DNA of 64,000 bases from Gnetum montanum (lineage: Eukaryota > Streptophyta > Gnetopsida > Gnetales > Gnetaceae). A program made the translations under genes and the position numbers. Shown here one piece after another: positions 44,618 through 56,052 of this stretch. The stretch covers positions 44,404 to 108,403 of the forward strand of contig MNCI01010839.1 of assembly GCA_015680685.1 (NCBI GenBank), in the 5' to 3' direction. Under the pieces are notes generated by a model. The model saw nothing but the letters and a program-made list of their open reading frames with translations. It was not told the origin of the DNA and did not search any database. Every line of letters begins with the position of its first letter. Position 1 is the stretch's first letter.

Positions 44618-47600
44618 ATGGCTCCTAAGACTCATTTGGTGCTTTCAAAGGTTGAGGAGGTGAAGAAGACCCTGAGGTGTGTGCCACAAGTGTGTGTTCT
44701 GGTGCGGAAGAGCACATCGTTGACCCAATAAGTTTTTATGTCTCCTTCGCTTTTTTAGTTTTGTGCCTTCTATCATTTTCTGCTCTTTTTTTTTATCATA
44801 TTTGTTTTGCTATCTATGTTTTCTATGGTCATGTTATTTTAGCCTTTGTATCACTGCGCTCGCCATTTTGGTCATGGCTGATGCACAGATGTTTCGTCGT
44901 GGTTGCATGTAAGGTCGCTAACACTACCACCATCGTGGTTGTCATAACTGTGGGGCCTGGGGAAGTTTAGGCTGCATGATCCTAGCATGCCATAATGTAA
45001 AACCCTTGGAAGGGCTCATTCATATGTGATGCGATTATGCAACACATATTTTGTTTAAGTATGTCATTAGTTTTTTTGCTGCTACGCTAGGCTATTCGCA
45101 TGCTCCTACTATGCTAGGCTTCTACGCTCTTGCTACCCTATGTACGGGCAGAGGGTCATGCTATGCTATATGTATGGGCTACTATACACTACTATGTTTC
45201 ATGTGTATTACATTCAAGTGTGATGCTAATATTTGCTAATTGCATTGTGTAGGGTGAGACCAAGGTCCCGGCTGATTGTTTTGGACATTGGAGGGGTCTT
45301 GTGCCATGTGAGCAGAACTGTGGCCAATGCTCCTCATCCCTAAATACATTTGGGAGATCAAGTGGTCTAGGTTAGGGAAGGGGTAAAAGACTTCTTGCAA
45401 TTCCTTATTGACCACTTTAGTGTGACTTTTTGGTCTTCTCTAGAGGAGAAGGAGTCATTCGGCATAATAGAAGCCATGCTGCCAGGGGAAAATCGGGCAT
45501 CCTGAGATACTTTACCGATGAGGCAATCATGAGTAGGTAGGGAGGGTGATCCAACCAACACTCAATAGGGTTGAGGAATTTAGCCTGGATCTGGGACATG
45601 TTGGAATACAACTACTACCACCTGTACAACACATTATTTCTTGCACGTCACATGGCGATGTACTTTAAGAACCCACAAGGGATTGTCTATTATGCTGGCA
45701 GGTGAGTTTTGCATCTTTGCTCTATTTCGTTGTGCAATGCTGACCATACCTTAACAAATCCTAGCAGTGTATGTTTGTCACCAAGTTCTATATTGATGAT
45801 GATGGGGTTCATGACTGGTTGGGTCTACTGGCTACAGTGTAGCTAGCCCTACAAGATTTTGCTTCTGCCAAGAACCTGCAGGTGGGTGTGATTGGTCAGT
45901 GAGAGGGAGAGTACTATACCTACCTACACATGTTCTGCATTCTCTAAAATTAGTGTAGGGAGAAGGGTTGGCTACATAAGGAGTGGAAAGTACCCTTCAA
46001 ACATGTCACGGTTGAAGAGGTTTTGATTGAACTCCTGTTGTTTCCATTACCGTATAGACCTGGTGGGTCAAAAGGCAGGCACAACATGCTTAAGTGTTTT
46101 CATACTCTTTGCATTCTCTGCAGTGTTATGCTAAGTGCATTTTGTGAAAATTGTTGTAGGAGCGAAGAAGCCTTTTGAGGTGATGGTGGTAACCTCCGAG
46201 AGGCAAGGGGCAAACATCTACTTCAAATATGGTGAAGTAGCGGTGAGCCAGAGCTGGTTAGAACGAGGGGCCCTAGACTCCTTGCTCGAGAAAGTCTAAA
46301 AGGTGGGGCTTATGGATCTATTCATGGCTCCGAATCCAAGAGTCTCTGCTGCTAAGATGCTTTCCTTGGTCAACTCCTTCTCTGGGAGGGCAGGACATTT
46401 TCACACGTACGTGTGGGACGTGCAGGTAATCATTCAAATCAATGACTAGTTGTTTGTAGATCTATTTGGTGTTCCTACTGATGGCACCTCTATAGTGTCA
46501 AAGGGAAAGTAGGAGTTGACTCTTCAGAAACAGCATATCAAGTAGTGGTTGAGGCTCACCAAGGAGAGAAAAGGGTTCCCCATGGAAAATCTTAAGGACA
46601 ACCTTGCCATGGGGATTTACCTAGTCTTTCATGCCCATGCATTCCCTCAACTTCTCACCCAAGGGAAGGTCTTAGGGCTTGAGTAGGCTTGGATAATGTG
46701 GGAGGTTATGGAAGAAGGGGCCCATTACAACTGGGCTAGTTTCCTATGTAGTGGCTTGCAGGCTAAGATTTTGGGACTCCATGAGCACATGGAGTCCCGA
46801 TCCAACATACACTATGCTTTCTACATAGGCTATTTGAAGCACTTCACAAAGTTTCTGGTGGTCTAGGAGGATGGATTCTATTCCATGCGAGATCGCAACC
46901 AAATTCCCAAGCCATGGATTCGATAGGTCCTCTAGACTATGCGATCCTAGGATCCCCCTAAAATGGTCAAGGAGTCGTTGTTTGTAACAACTAAAAATCT
47001 GGCGGCTTGCAACGTTCGTGGCCAGGATAGCATAGGAGAGATGCCACCTATTATAACCAGTAGCATGACATGGGGTGAACATCTCATAGCTGAGACTGTG
47101 CTAAGGAGTTATGCAAGAAGAGACCTCCCCTAGCCAAGGAAACCCTTCACGAAGAGGAGGGACGAAGATTGCAGCTCAAGCTGTAGAGGACGCAACCCCC
47201 CATTGGTAGGCATTTTTGTGTAATTCTTACTTTGCTATAGTTTGCTACACTATGATGCACTAGGTAGTGCAACGTAGCGTAGCATCTATTTTAAGCCAGC
47301 TTGTTTTGAATTGACGCAAACATGCATTTTTTGCTTAGCAGAGGAAGAAGAAGATGAAGAAGAAGGTGATGAGGAAGCGTCAACCCTTAGGATGGGGATA
47401 ACAAATAAAGACACGAAGGCCCTAGTCTCGAAGGAAAGGACCCCAGTCAGGAATAAAGAAGCTCCTATTTCCAGGGTAGGGGCTCTTGTTATTAGGGAGC
47501 CTCCTATCAACAAGGGGGCATCCCCCTTGAATAAAAAATATGTTGGTCTCTTGAAAGGAAAGGTACTAGCGCATGAGGAAGGGGCCTGTATGGATTTAGT

Positions 47601-49032
47601 AGGGCCCTCCACTGAGGCTACCACTATCATCCTACATCAGTAAGCAGAAAGACTGCAGTTGGGCACTAGTGATTCGGTAGGACATCTACCCTATCATAGT
47701 CCATTTTGGCCATTGTTAACATGCTTAATCATGTAACAGGTGTTACTACTGATGCCGCGGGACCTCCTCCGATTTGTGCGGAGTCACGGGCTGAGATCCC
47801 TAACAAGTTTACATTTGTACAAGGACTTGTTGACGACATGGTCAGATGCCTTCAGTAGGTGGACCCTAGTGCAGGTAAGTGGTAGTATTAAATGCTCCTA
47901 TGTTGTTTTGTCAAAAATTTTTGAGTTTTTTGATTTTGCTATGCTAACACGATTGCTTCGTTCCTCATGTTGACATAGCCTCTTAGCTCAAATGGGACCT
48001 TGCTCAACCCATGAGAATTGGCACTGTGCCTACACTATCACTTGACGTGACCCAGGTGCCTCATCGCATGTTCAACAAGGCCTAGAAGTATATTTTGCAC
48101 TTAACATGCTTTCTATGGGAGTGTAAGCACATTAACAAGGATCTGTGGAAATGGGTCCAAAGGGCTGAGTAAAGAGAGGCTGAGCTGGTTGCTGAGGTGG
48201 CAGATCTCAGGTCGAGGGTTGACTTCCTCATAAACCGTAACCCTGACGTTGATGGCTGCTACAAGGCTATGGATGATTACGCTAGATTTTGGACTTTTGT
48301 TTACCAGAACGTTGAGTCCACTTGTGAGATAGTCGAGCAGCAAATGTAGATGGGCTTGCTAGCCCAGAAGTGTCAAGATATGAAAGATATTAGTGCCAAA
48401 GTCTTCGAATGGGGACAAACCCAGAGAAACCAAAAACGTGCATACAAGCTGGAGAACGACACCCATCAAAGACTGTACAAAGACGCTACTGTGGAGGCAT
48501 TCACGTACGAAGCATTCATGAATGGCATTGGAATTTTTGAGGCCTACACTAAGTTCAAAGAGCAAGTGAAGGTCACGAAATATCCTGACTTGAAGGTGGA
48601 CCTTCCTATAAGAGAGACCGCAACTGCCTCCCTTTCCCCGGAACCTCTAAGATGGACGATTGTGGAAAGGGAGAAAGCTACTACTGTGAATGCTGAACCT
48701 AGCAACAAGCATTGGATGGACATTATGATAGAGGAGATTCGGTGTCACCTCAGGCTCGATCTAGACTGGATATCCCCTGAGACAGATGCAAGTCCCTCTC
48801 AGGTTAGTCACTTTAATGGGTAGATGCTCATGCTATGTTATAGCTTGCATTTATTGTGTTTGTTGCCCTAGCTAACTACTTCGTTCTTGCGATGCAAGTG
48901 TAAGATGAGGGTGTGAGACTCGTGGAGGAAGGGAACGAAGAACTGGCAGAAGGCAATGCAGGGGCGGATGATGCACAAGCAGATGAAGCAAAGGCAAGTG
49001 GCAAAGGTGATGTAAATGGAGACAACCCATGA
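44618..49032 (+). pseudogene. Antisense split gene of element C: FCP1-like plus helical and coiled-coil regions
   Basis: Exon 1 (44618 to about 44730) reads MAPKTHLVLSKVEEVKKTL; its donor has become ATAAGT. Exon 2 is 45253-45711 and holds the best-preserved FCP1-like loop, LIVLDIGGVLCHVSR, keeping the first Asp but with Gly at the second Asp position, followed by FLQFLIDHFSVTFWSSLEEK. Exon 3 starts at 45778. A long helical exon ends at 47205 (donor GTAGGC). Further exons include 47341-47640, open for 110 codons in one frame and rich in charged residues, 47742-47875, about 47990-48802 (coiled coil with WGQTQRNQKRAYKLE) and 48905-49032 with an acidic Ala/Gly/Asp tail. Stops are frequent. Runs opposite to gag and pol of its host element. 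Confidence 0.68.
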
Positions 49033-49812
49033 TAGCATGGGATTTTTATTTTTATTTTTATTTTTTGCAAATTTTGAAATGCTAAAATTTTGCAAATATT
49101 TCAAATAGGAAAAAAAAATTAATGAAATGAAAAACTTTAGAAAAGAAACCGATGTTATGTTAACTTGTGTACTATGTAAAGTTTTCATGCTCTCACATGC
49201 TAGTTTTAGGCCATCTCGAGCCATTGCTAGTTTTGGGTCATTTTGGGCCATTGTGTAACATGTCAAAGAGAAAGGCAAAAATGCTAGTTTTAGGCCATTT
49301 CAGGCCATTGCCAAAAGATATAGTTCGTTAACAAAGCAACAAAGTGACGATGCTAGTTTTAGGCCATCTCGGGTTGTTAGCATAGCATGCCAGAAAAACG
49401 GCATGTTAATAAAGCGGAAAGCAACGATGCTAATTTTAGGCCATTTCGGGCCATTGCGTAATATGCTAATAGGATAAAGTGAAAAATCAACAATGCTAGT
49501 TTTAGGCCATTCTAGGCCATTGTCCAAAAGAGATAATATGTTAACGAAGCAAAAATGGTGATGATAGTTTTAGGCCATTTCAGGCAGTTAGCGTAGCATG
49601 CCAGACAGATGGCATACTAACAAGGCAAGGAAACGATGAATGTACAAGGGATAGAAACTTGGCAGGAAGCAGTAGGGTTGCTACGCTATGCGTAGCTGCT
49701 TCTTGACCCATCGTGGGTTGATCGAAATGTAAGGTCGAGGTGTTTTGCCAGGGCACTTATTCACATCATTGTCCTCCACTTGGAAGGGCAACTTGACCCA
49801 TGCATTTTTTAT
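49033..49812. repeat. Spacer array S2 of C (49199-49590) and flanks
   Basis: About eight units GCTAGTTTTAGGCCATYTCGGGCC, spaced 40-60 bp by filler with AARGCAACAAAGTGACGATG-like sequence. The remainder to 49812 is protease tail (LPFQVEDNDV) and AT-rich flank. Confidence 0.82.
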
Positions 49813-50700
49813 TTAGGAGTCAGCTCGCTGAGATGATCCTTCCATTGAATGATTAATGCATGCATGAATAGGTGCTTCATTCTCAGAGGTTGTAACCTCT
49901 AAGCCTTGTTCCATGTTTATGTTGCTAATTACTTGCATTGCCACTTTGTCACCATGGATTACAACCTCCCTACCTGCGTATGGTAAGTGGATTTCCTGGT
50001 GTATAGGCAAGGAGATAGCCCTAAGTTGTGCTAACCATGATCTTCCCAAGATCAAGTTAAACCTGGGCATTTCTTCGACTACGATGAATGTTGCATCTGT
50101 GGGGAACTGGTCCCCTACTACAAAGTTTACGTGAATTGTGCCTTTCACCAGGACACGTGCCCCATTGAAGGACCTCAGACACAATGTCATTGTTGGTTTG
50201 ATCTAGTCGATCAATCCCAATTTATCCACAATAGGGAAGGAAATGACGTTTTTGGTGGCCCCATCATCAACGTGTATCCTTCAGATCTAGTGTTGACCAA
50301 CCCAAATTGTGATGAAGAGAGGCATCATAGTCACTTGACCCCCTTCAAGATCTTCCCTAATGGGATCATTACGGAAATTTAATTAGGGTGGCACAGTCTC
50401 TGCGGGTACAGAGGGAATCATTACCAAGTGGATCACTTCCTCTTCTACTCGCATGTTTTTGTCGACCAGAATCACCATTAATATGTGGACTAGAGCTTCT
50501 CGGTGGGGCACAGATGTCATGATTAGGCTGTACAATCTGAGTCTAGCATTTTTCTGCTTTAGAGCTTGCTTGAACTGGGTGAGGGTGTCCAGAGGATCTT
50601 GGCCGCCCCTTTTTTTGACACCTTCTTCCTCTTCGATTCATTCTAGAAGATAAATCTCTCAAGGAGAGGTGACCTCAGATCGAGGTTTAGATCCCTGTTG
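49813..50700 (-). pseudogene. Element C protease region
   Basis: HVDDGATKNVISFPIVDKLGL (first 20 residues from about 50260) shows the D-D-G active site, then VNFVVGDQFP, FNLILGRSWLAQL and HQEIHLPYAGREVVIHGD. Open from 50190 to 49813. Upstream linker LTQFKQALKQKN matches A. Two stops lie just before the active site. Confidence 0.8.
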
Positions 50701-50838
50701 GCCAGGTGGTACAAGCTACGTAATCATGTCGACATTCATATTTGGTGACAAAGGTGCAGATGCGAGGGGCGAAGGCATAGGCTTGGGGATACCCTTGACG
50801 GTACCTCCATTTGACGTCTCGCTCAACAAGTGGGCTTC

Positions 50839-53512
50839 TCACCTTGTGGGGCGAGGAGGTTGTTCAATTCTTTTACGTGGGATAAGGGCTGTTGAAGACA
50901 TCGGCCCCCTAATGATGAATGGATCTAGAGGTGTTAACTGACAGGACCACGTGGCCTTGCCAATAGGTGGTGCAAAGGTGGATGCCCGTGGTGGAACTTT
51001 CAGGATGAAGGGCGACTGCGAGCTTGGACCAACCGTTGGTGGTGCTAGTGCACTACATTGAGGCACACAGATCACAAATGATTGGCAGGATGGCCTGGGA
51101 TCATTTTCAATGCTGATGGTGTTGATTACATAGCTGGCATTATTGGTGTTAAGGGGATCTATGTAGACATACGTAGATTGATTTTTAGGGTGTACTGGGT
51201 TGCTTTCATCCAGCACCAGCTTCCCCAAATTGAGTAATCTTTGGATGTCATCCTGCAATGATAGATAATAATCCGTGGTGTGACCACATAGTTAGTGGTA
51301 CTCACAAAACCTATCTAACCTGAAATCCCTAAGAATTGGAGGCTCATTGGGAAAGGCCAAAGAAGGATTCCTAAGGAGCTCGCAGTAGTGTTGATGTCTT
51401 GCATTTTCTTCTTCTGACATATTCTTGTGTTGGATGTACCATGTTGCCAATAGTTTCTTCAAGATTTCTGAAGGTTTGAGAGGCAAAAAGATGTATTTCG
51501 AGCGTTCTTTGTGCTCAAAGTTGGGTTTGGTGTATGCAGATGTCTCGAGTGTAGGTGCAGCAGGTTACGGTGCTTGGCCCAGTTTGGGCATAGGGTTAGC
51601 CGTAGGTATGGTCGATTTCTTGTTATTCTTGCTATCACCACCACTAGGCTTGGGCTTGGACTCATTTTCCATAGTAGCCACTGTGGTTGTCAAGGCTTTA
51701 CCCTTTTCCTTCTTTGTGAAGGTGTTTTTGTAAGCAATATAGGCTGGGTCTTTGCTTACTTTGGCCACGTCGTGTATGCTCTTAGTTTGAGCGAAAGCCT
51801 AACTAAGAGACTGAGGAGCGAGGTAATATAGTTTGGACTTGATGAAGTCATTTACTACACACTTAAAGATGGCCAGCAAGTGGGCCTTCGCAATGGGCTC
51901 GCAGATTTCGTTAAGGGTTGTGCTCCAACGTTGAATGAATTTTTGGGCTGGTTCTAGCGGGTCCTTCTTTACGCTCATCAACTGGTCCAGTGTGGTTTCT
52001 GGCTTCAAGTTGTACTTGAAGCATGTCATGAACTGGGTCAGGAGCTCTTCCAAGGTTGAGATGGATGAGTGTGAAAACACATGGTATCAATCTAGGGCAT
52101 TTCTAGCTAGGGACATGGTGAATACATGAATGATCATGTGTGGCCATTGTTCCAATAGTAAAGACTCAGACCTGAAGGTAACAAGGTTCACGTTGGGATC
52201 TCCCACCCCCACCCCCCATCATACTTTGTGATGTGTGGAAGAGAAATCCCCGAAAGTAACGTCAAAGCTAGGATTATAGGGCTAACAGGGTCACCCTGAT
52301 AAAATTCCATGACTTGTACCATATCAGACCCAACATCATTGAGGCATTTTATTTCCTCAGTTAGGGTCTAGATGAGCTGAAATGCTTAGTCTAGACCTGG
52401 GAAAGTAGTGGATGGCTGGGGAGCTGCTAGGGAAGCTCCCATTTGTAGTATGGTGGGAGTGGCAGTATGACCCATCAGTTGTGCCATTAGGATGACCCCC
52501 ATGAACAGTGCTGCCTGTGTTTTCCACCATCCGATAGGTAGTGTTGTTAAGGTAGTAGCCGCTAGTTGGGCTGTTGGGTATACTGCTTGTGTCACTGATA
52601 GCATAGACCATAGCCCCGTGTTAGGCAGTGCTGATTGCAAGGCTTGGTGTACTTAGGAGCACATGAAATGAGACATTTGCGATGGTTATAGCATAGGCGA
52701 GGAAAAAAATGAGGCCCACCATGTGGATGGGCCAGGGCCCGCCGCAGTGGGTGGAAATGAGGTGAATGTAGGAATAGAATTCGTGTATGTTTGCGAAGTT
52801 GGTATGGTATGAACATGTGATAGGGTAGCCATAATTGGCATGTTATGTGCCACAGGAATGGGCTATTGAATAGCCTCCAAAGGGATAGTAGCTATAAATG
52901 GTGTAGGCAAAACAGGCGAGAACAGGCATGGAAGTGCCATAGGATTGATGTGGATTCCCATAGCAGCCATAATCATGGGTTGTGGAAGTGTAGGCACGAT
53001 TACAAAAGGAGTGGTAAGAGAAGACAGCTTGGCCCAGAAGGACTGGGTAGGAGGGACAGGAGCAGGGCTGGTTGGACCTCCTTCATTCGATTGGGAATCG
53101 AGTTCTTCCTGCCCATCATAGAAATCATCCTCTTGGTTGGCGTTGTGTCCTGTTGCTCCCTAAGCCTAGCCAACTAGATTAGTTGGTCTAGAAGCCTTTG
53201 GTATGTTTTAGTTAAAGGCAATGAAATGCTAGGAATAGAGAAAGATTCCTTCCCATTGTAGTAAACGAACTCGAAACTGCATTTTTCTTTGAGTTCATGT
53301 AAATCCAAGGGTAGATTTGCCTACACCTTTGCACAGAGAAAATTGTAACACTCATGTTGCTGGGCCAATCCCTCAGGTCCTCAATTTTGTATTCTGAGAG
53401 ATCGATGCATCTCCAGCATCGGGTTTAACAGTTGTTCAACATGAGCGGTGTCTTGAACTATGATGGACACCTCCACGTTGAACGTGCTAGCAGCAGTATT
53501 CAAAAAAGCCAT
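50839..53512 (-). pseudogene. gag: Element C gag
   Basis: Start MAFLNTAASTFNVEVS at 53512 by alignment with B. Gag core 52300-51799: FVTSxLxxEQWPHMIIHVF-like segment, FMTCFKYNLKPETTLDQLMS, VQKF/AQKFIQRWSTTLNEI. Basic stretch KKEKGKALTTT near 51720, then the zinc-like LDRFCEYH-stop-LCGHTTDYY (about 51305-51250) and LVLDESNPVHPKNQS. An unusually clean C-terminal frame runs 51258-50839. Stops and frameshifts separate the segments. Confidence 0.8.
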
Positions 53513-53574
53513 TGCTAAATGAGTAGTTATGCAAAAAAGTGCAAGAAATGCAAAAGGAATAGAAAGATTGAAAG

Positions 53575-54303
53575 GCTACAAAAAGAAGACTCTACGTCTT
53601 GCCGGATTCTAGAGGAATCACCGAGGCAACCGATCCGTACCACATAAAGTGTAAACAATAGCAAAAGGTTGTCATTTTATGCTAGTGCACGATGAGGTAT
53701 GGAGCACATGCAAGACTACCGTAAGATAGGAAGGCAAGTCAACTGATAGTTAGAGGATTTATATCTTGTAGGGTTCCCAAGGAACCATCGAGGTGACCGA
53801 TCTACACCACAAGATGCATAAACAACCACAGATGGGTGTCAAGTCTATGCTAGTGTATATCAGGGTGTAGAAGGCTTACAAGACTACCGTAATACGAGAT
53901 AGTTGACTAGCTATCAAGAAGGCTTTGCGTCTTGCAAGATCCCTGAGGGACCATCAAGGAGACCACTCTGCACCATGCGAGATGGGATACAGAAAAAAAG
54001 GTAGTCTAACTAGTAGTCAGGAAGGCTTTACATCTCACAAGATCCCCAAGGGACCGTCGAGGTGACTGCTTTGTACCACACAAGATGGGGTACTAAACGC
54101 ATGCAAGACTACCGTGAGGTGAGCTAGTTAGCTAGCGATTGTAGGCCTTGTGTTCTATGGTGCTCCCAAGGAATTGTCGAAGTGAACAATCTGCACCGCA
54201 CAAAGCACAAACAACCACAAGAGGGTGTCACATTTATGCTTATGCATATCAGGGTGTAGAAGGCTCACAGAACTACCATGACATGTGGAAAGGCACCAAA
54301 AGG
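53575..54303. repeat. Leader repeats of element C, about five copies
   Basis: Copies start near 53585, 53757, 53927, 54026 and 54145; the first two spacings are about 170 bp and later copies are shortened. Shared core: CTTGCAAGATCCC...GGGACCATCGAGG...ACCGATCTGCACCACA and TGCAAGACTACCGTAA. B has two copies. Confidence 0.88.
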
Positions 54304-54320
54304 CCCTCCTTTTAGCGCCA
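54304..54320 (-). promoter_or_regulatory. Primer-binding site of element C
   Basis: Minus strand TGGCGCTAAAAGGAGGG, 6 nt from the LTR end. Begins with TGG; tRNA not assigned. Confidence 0.82.
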
Positions 54321-54326
54321 GGAAAA

Positions 54327-55930
54327 TGTAGCGACTGAAGATGTCGATGGCTGGAAAACATTGAGGGGTTGACGAGCGCAACAATTTCAATCCCATACTC
54401 ATGGGAGGGTCGTGCTGGGTGTGTGCAGATACAGGGCACCCTGAACAGTTTGGTTAATCAAATAGGGACTTACGTTGATGTCTATATAGCCTTTTGCAAC
54501 ATATATATTTTGAAACAGAAACGAAATACGAAGTAATGCTTAAAAATGAATAAAACAAAAAGAATAGTGCAGAATGAGACATTAAGAAGGAAATAAAGTA
54601 AAATTTATTTAGAAACATGCACTGCTCCGAAGCTACAAGTTTGCTCTGTCAGGGTGCATACAATTGGTTGCACTACGTGATGAAGTGCAAAGATCCTGAG
54701 AGTAACCAGGGCATATAGAGAACAGAAAAGGTTGTACACTTGGGGATGGCCTTGGGCACTAATAATATAGGGATTCTACCAAGGTGGTAGAAAGGGTATA
54801 GAACAAAATATCATAATATTGTGGCAACATGCCAGGGAGAGAGCTTGAGTGCCAGAGAAAAGAGTAGGAGACTTAGCCAAAGAGTGCCAACCGAACCAGG
54901 GATTGGACCTCTTTTGAATATTGTTTTTCAGAAAATTCCAAACCCTTTGAATGTTGTTTCATTCAAAATTTTTGAACCTCTTTGAATGCTATTTCTTGGG
55001 ATATTTATGGGCCAAAGGACATGTGTTGACCTACTGGCACCACACATGCCACATATGACCATTGGACCTACAAGACCATTGTAATACGAACCTACTATGC
55101 TATAACTATAAACTTGCCATGTCGTAATTGTGTTGTCAGTGTCTGGAGACGTGTGCCAACTATCCAATTGGGTGAAGTGCATTGATGTCGCACAACCACC
55201 CGCATGCCTTGCTATGCTTTGTAGCGTAGCATGCTTGGCATAGCATCTTGTCGTTTGTTTTGCTATATGTGCAATGCATGCTTGCTACACTACGTAGCGT
55301 AGCAACTGGCCTTAGTCACAAATGCTTTGCCGATTTATCAACTTTGCTTCCTGAGATGCATGTCTCACAAACTCTGCTACTTCTATCCTTCAAGCTGCCT
55401 TTTGTCTCTTCTGTAGGATTGCTACACCTCGTTGCACTTTGTAGCTCAGTGTAGCATAGCAGTAGACATGGTCCACCGCTTCCTGGTAGAAAGGGACATT
55501 AGTGAAGGATTTGAAATTGAGTGTGGGGAACTGTTGGTGAAGCTATTTCCATGCTATGCTATGTTATGTGGCATAGCGTAGCATAGGACTTCATTATACA
55601 ACTATCTTTTGAAGCTTGCTACGCTACATGGCGAGGCGTAGCATAGCGTAGCAGACTTCATGACTTAGAAAACTTACTGAACTATTCCTGGTGCACCTAG
55701 AATGCTGCTGCCAACTCCATGCCATTTTTGAGTAGGCTGTTGACTAGATAGGCTACTTAGATGGATAGGAAGGATGAGCTGTAGAGCCTATTTACACCTA
55801 ATGTAGAAAATTTTCCAAACTGGCCGACCCAGACTCAGAGCGTTCTCCTCCTGATGAACTATTGTAGTGCTTGCGCAGGTTGCAAGGCCTGGTGAAGCTA
55901 GAATGACCTTGCATTTTTTGAGGTGTTTCA
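54327..55930 (-). mobile_element. Element C 5' LTR
   Basis: 1604 bp, TGTAGCGACT...GAGGTGTTTCA, partner of 37217-38836. Inverted-repeat clusters of TGCTACGCTA/TAGCGTAGCA, for example 55617-55653 with 10-bp perfect arms, and 55202-55313. Confidence 0.9.
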
Positions 55931-55935
55931 ATAGC
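55931..55935. repeat. Right target-site duplication of C (ATAGC)
   Basis: Partner of ATAAC at 37212-37216, one mismatch. Confidence 0.55.
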
Positions 55936-56052
55936 CATGGACACATTGTGTGGAAAAAATGTCAAAAATGTCAAAGAATAACAAACATCCATAACATATT
56001 CTTGCCTAATCATAGCCAATCAACATGAAAATAATAATAAATAGCTAACAAG

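Larger units (their letters stand above)
37217..55930 (-). mobile_element. Element C: complete 18.7-kb Tat/Ogre-like element with antisense gene
   Basis: Minus orientation, the reference copy for the window. Order on its coding strand: 5' LTR 54327-55930, primer-binding site, five leader repeats, gag, protease, spacer S2, opposite-strand gene 44618-49032, promoter, spacer S1, RT, RNase H, second RNase H, integrase, spacer S3, non-coding 1 kb, polypurine tract GATAAAGAGGGATTAA (38837-38852) and 3' LTR 37217-38836. LTRs are clearly diverged, mostly by transitions, so the insertion is old. All frames are broken. Confidence 0.85.
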
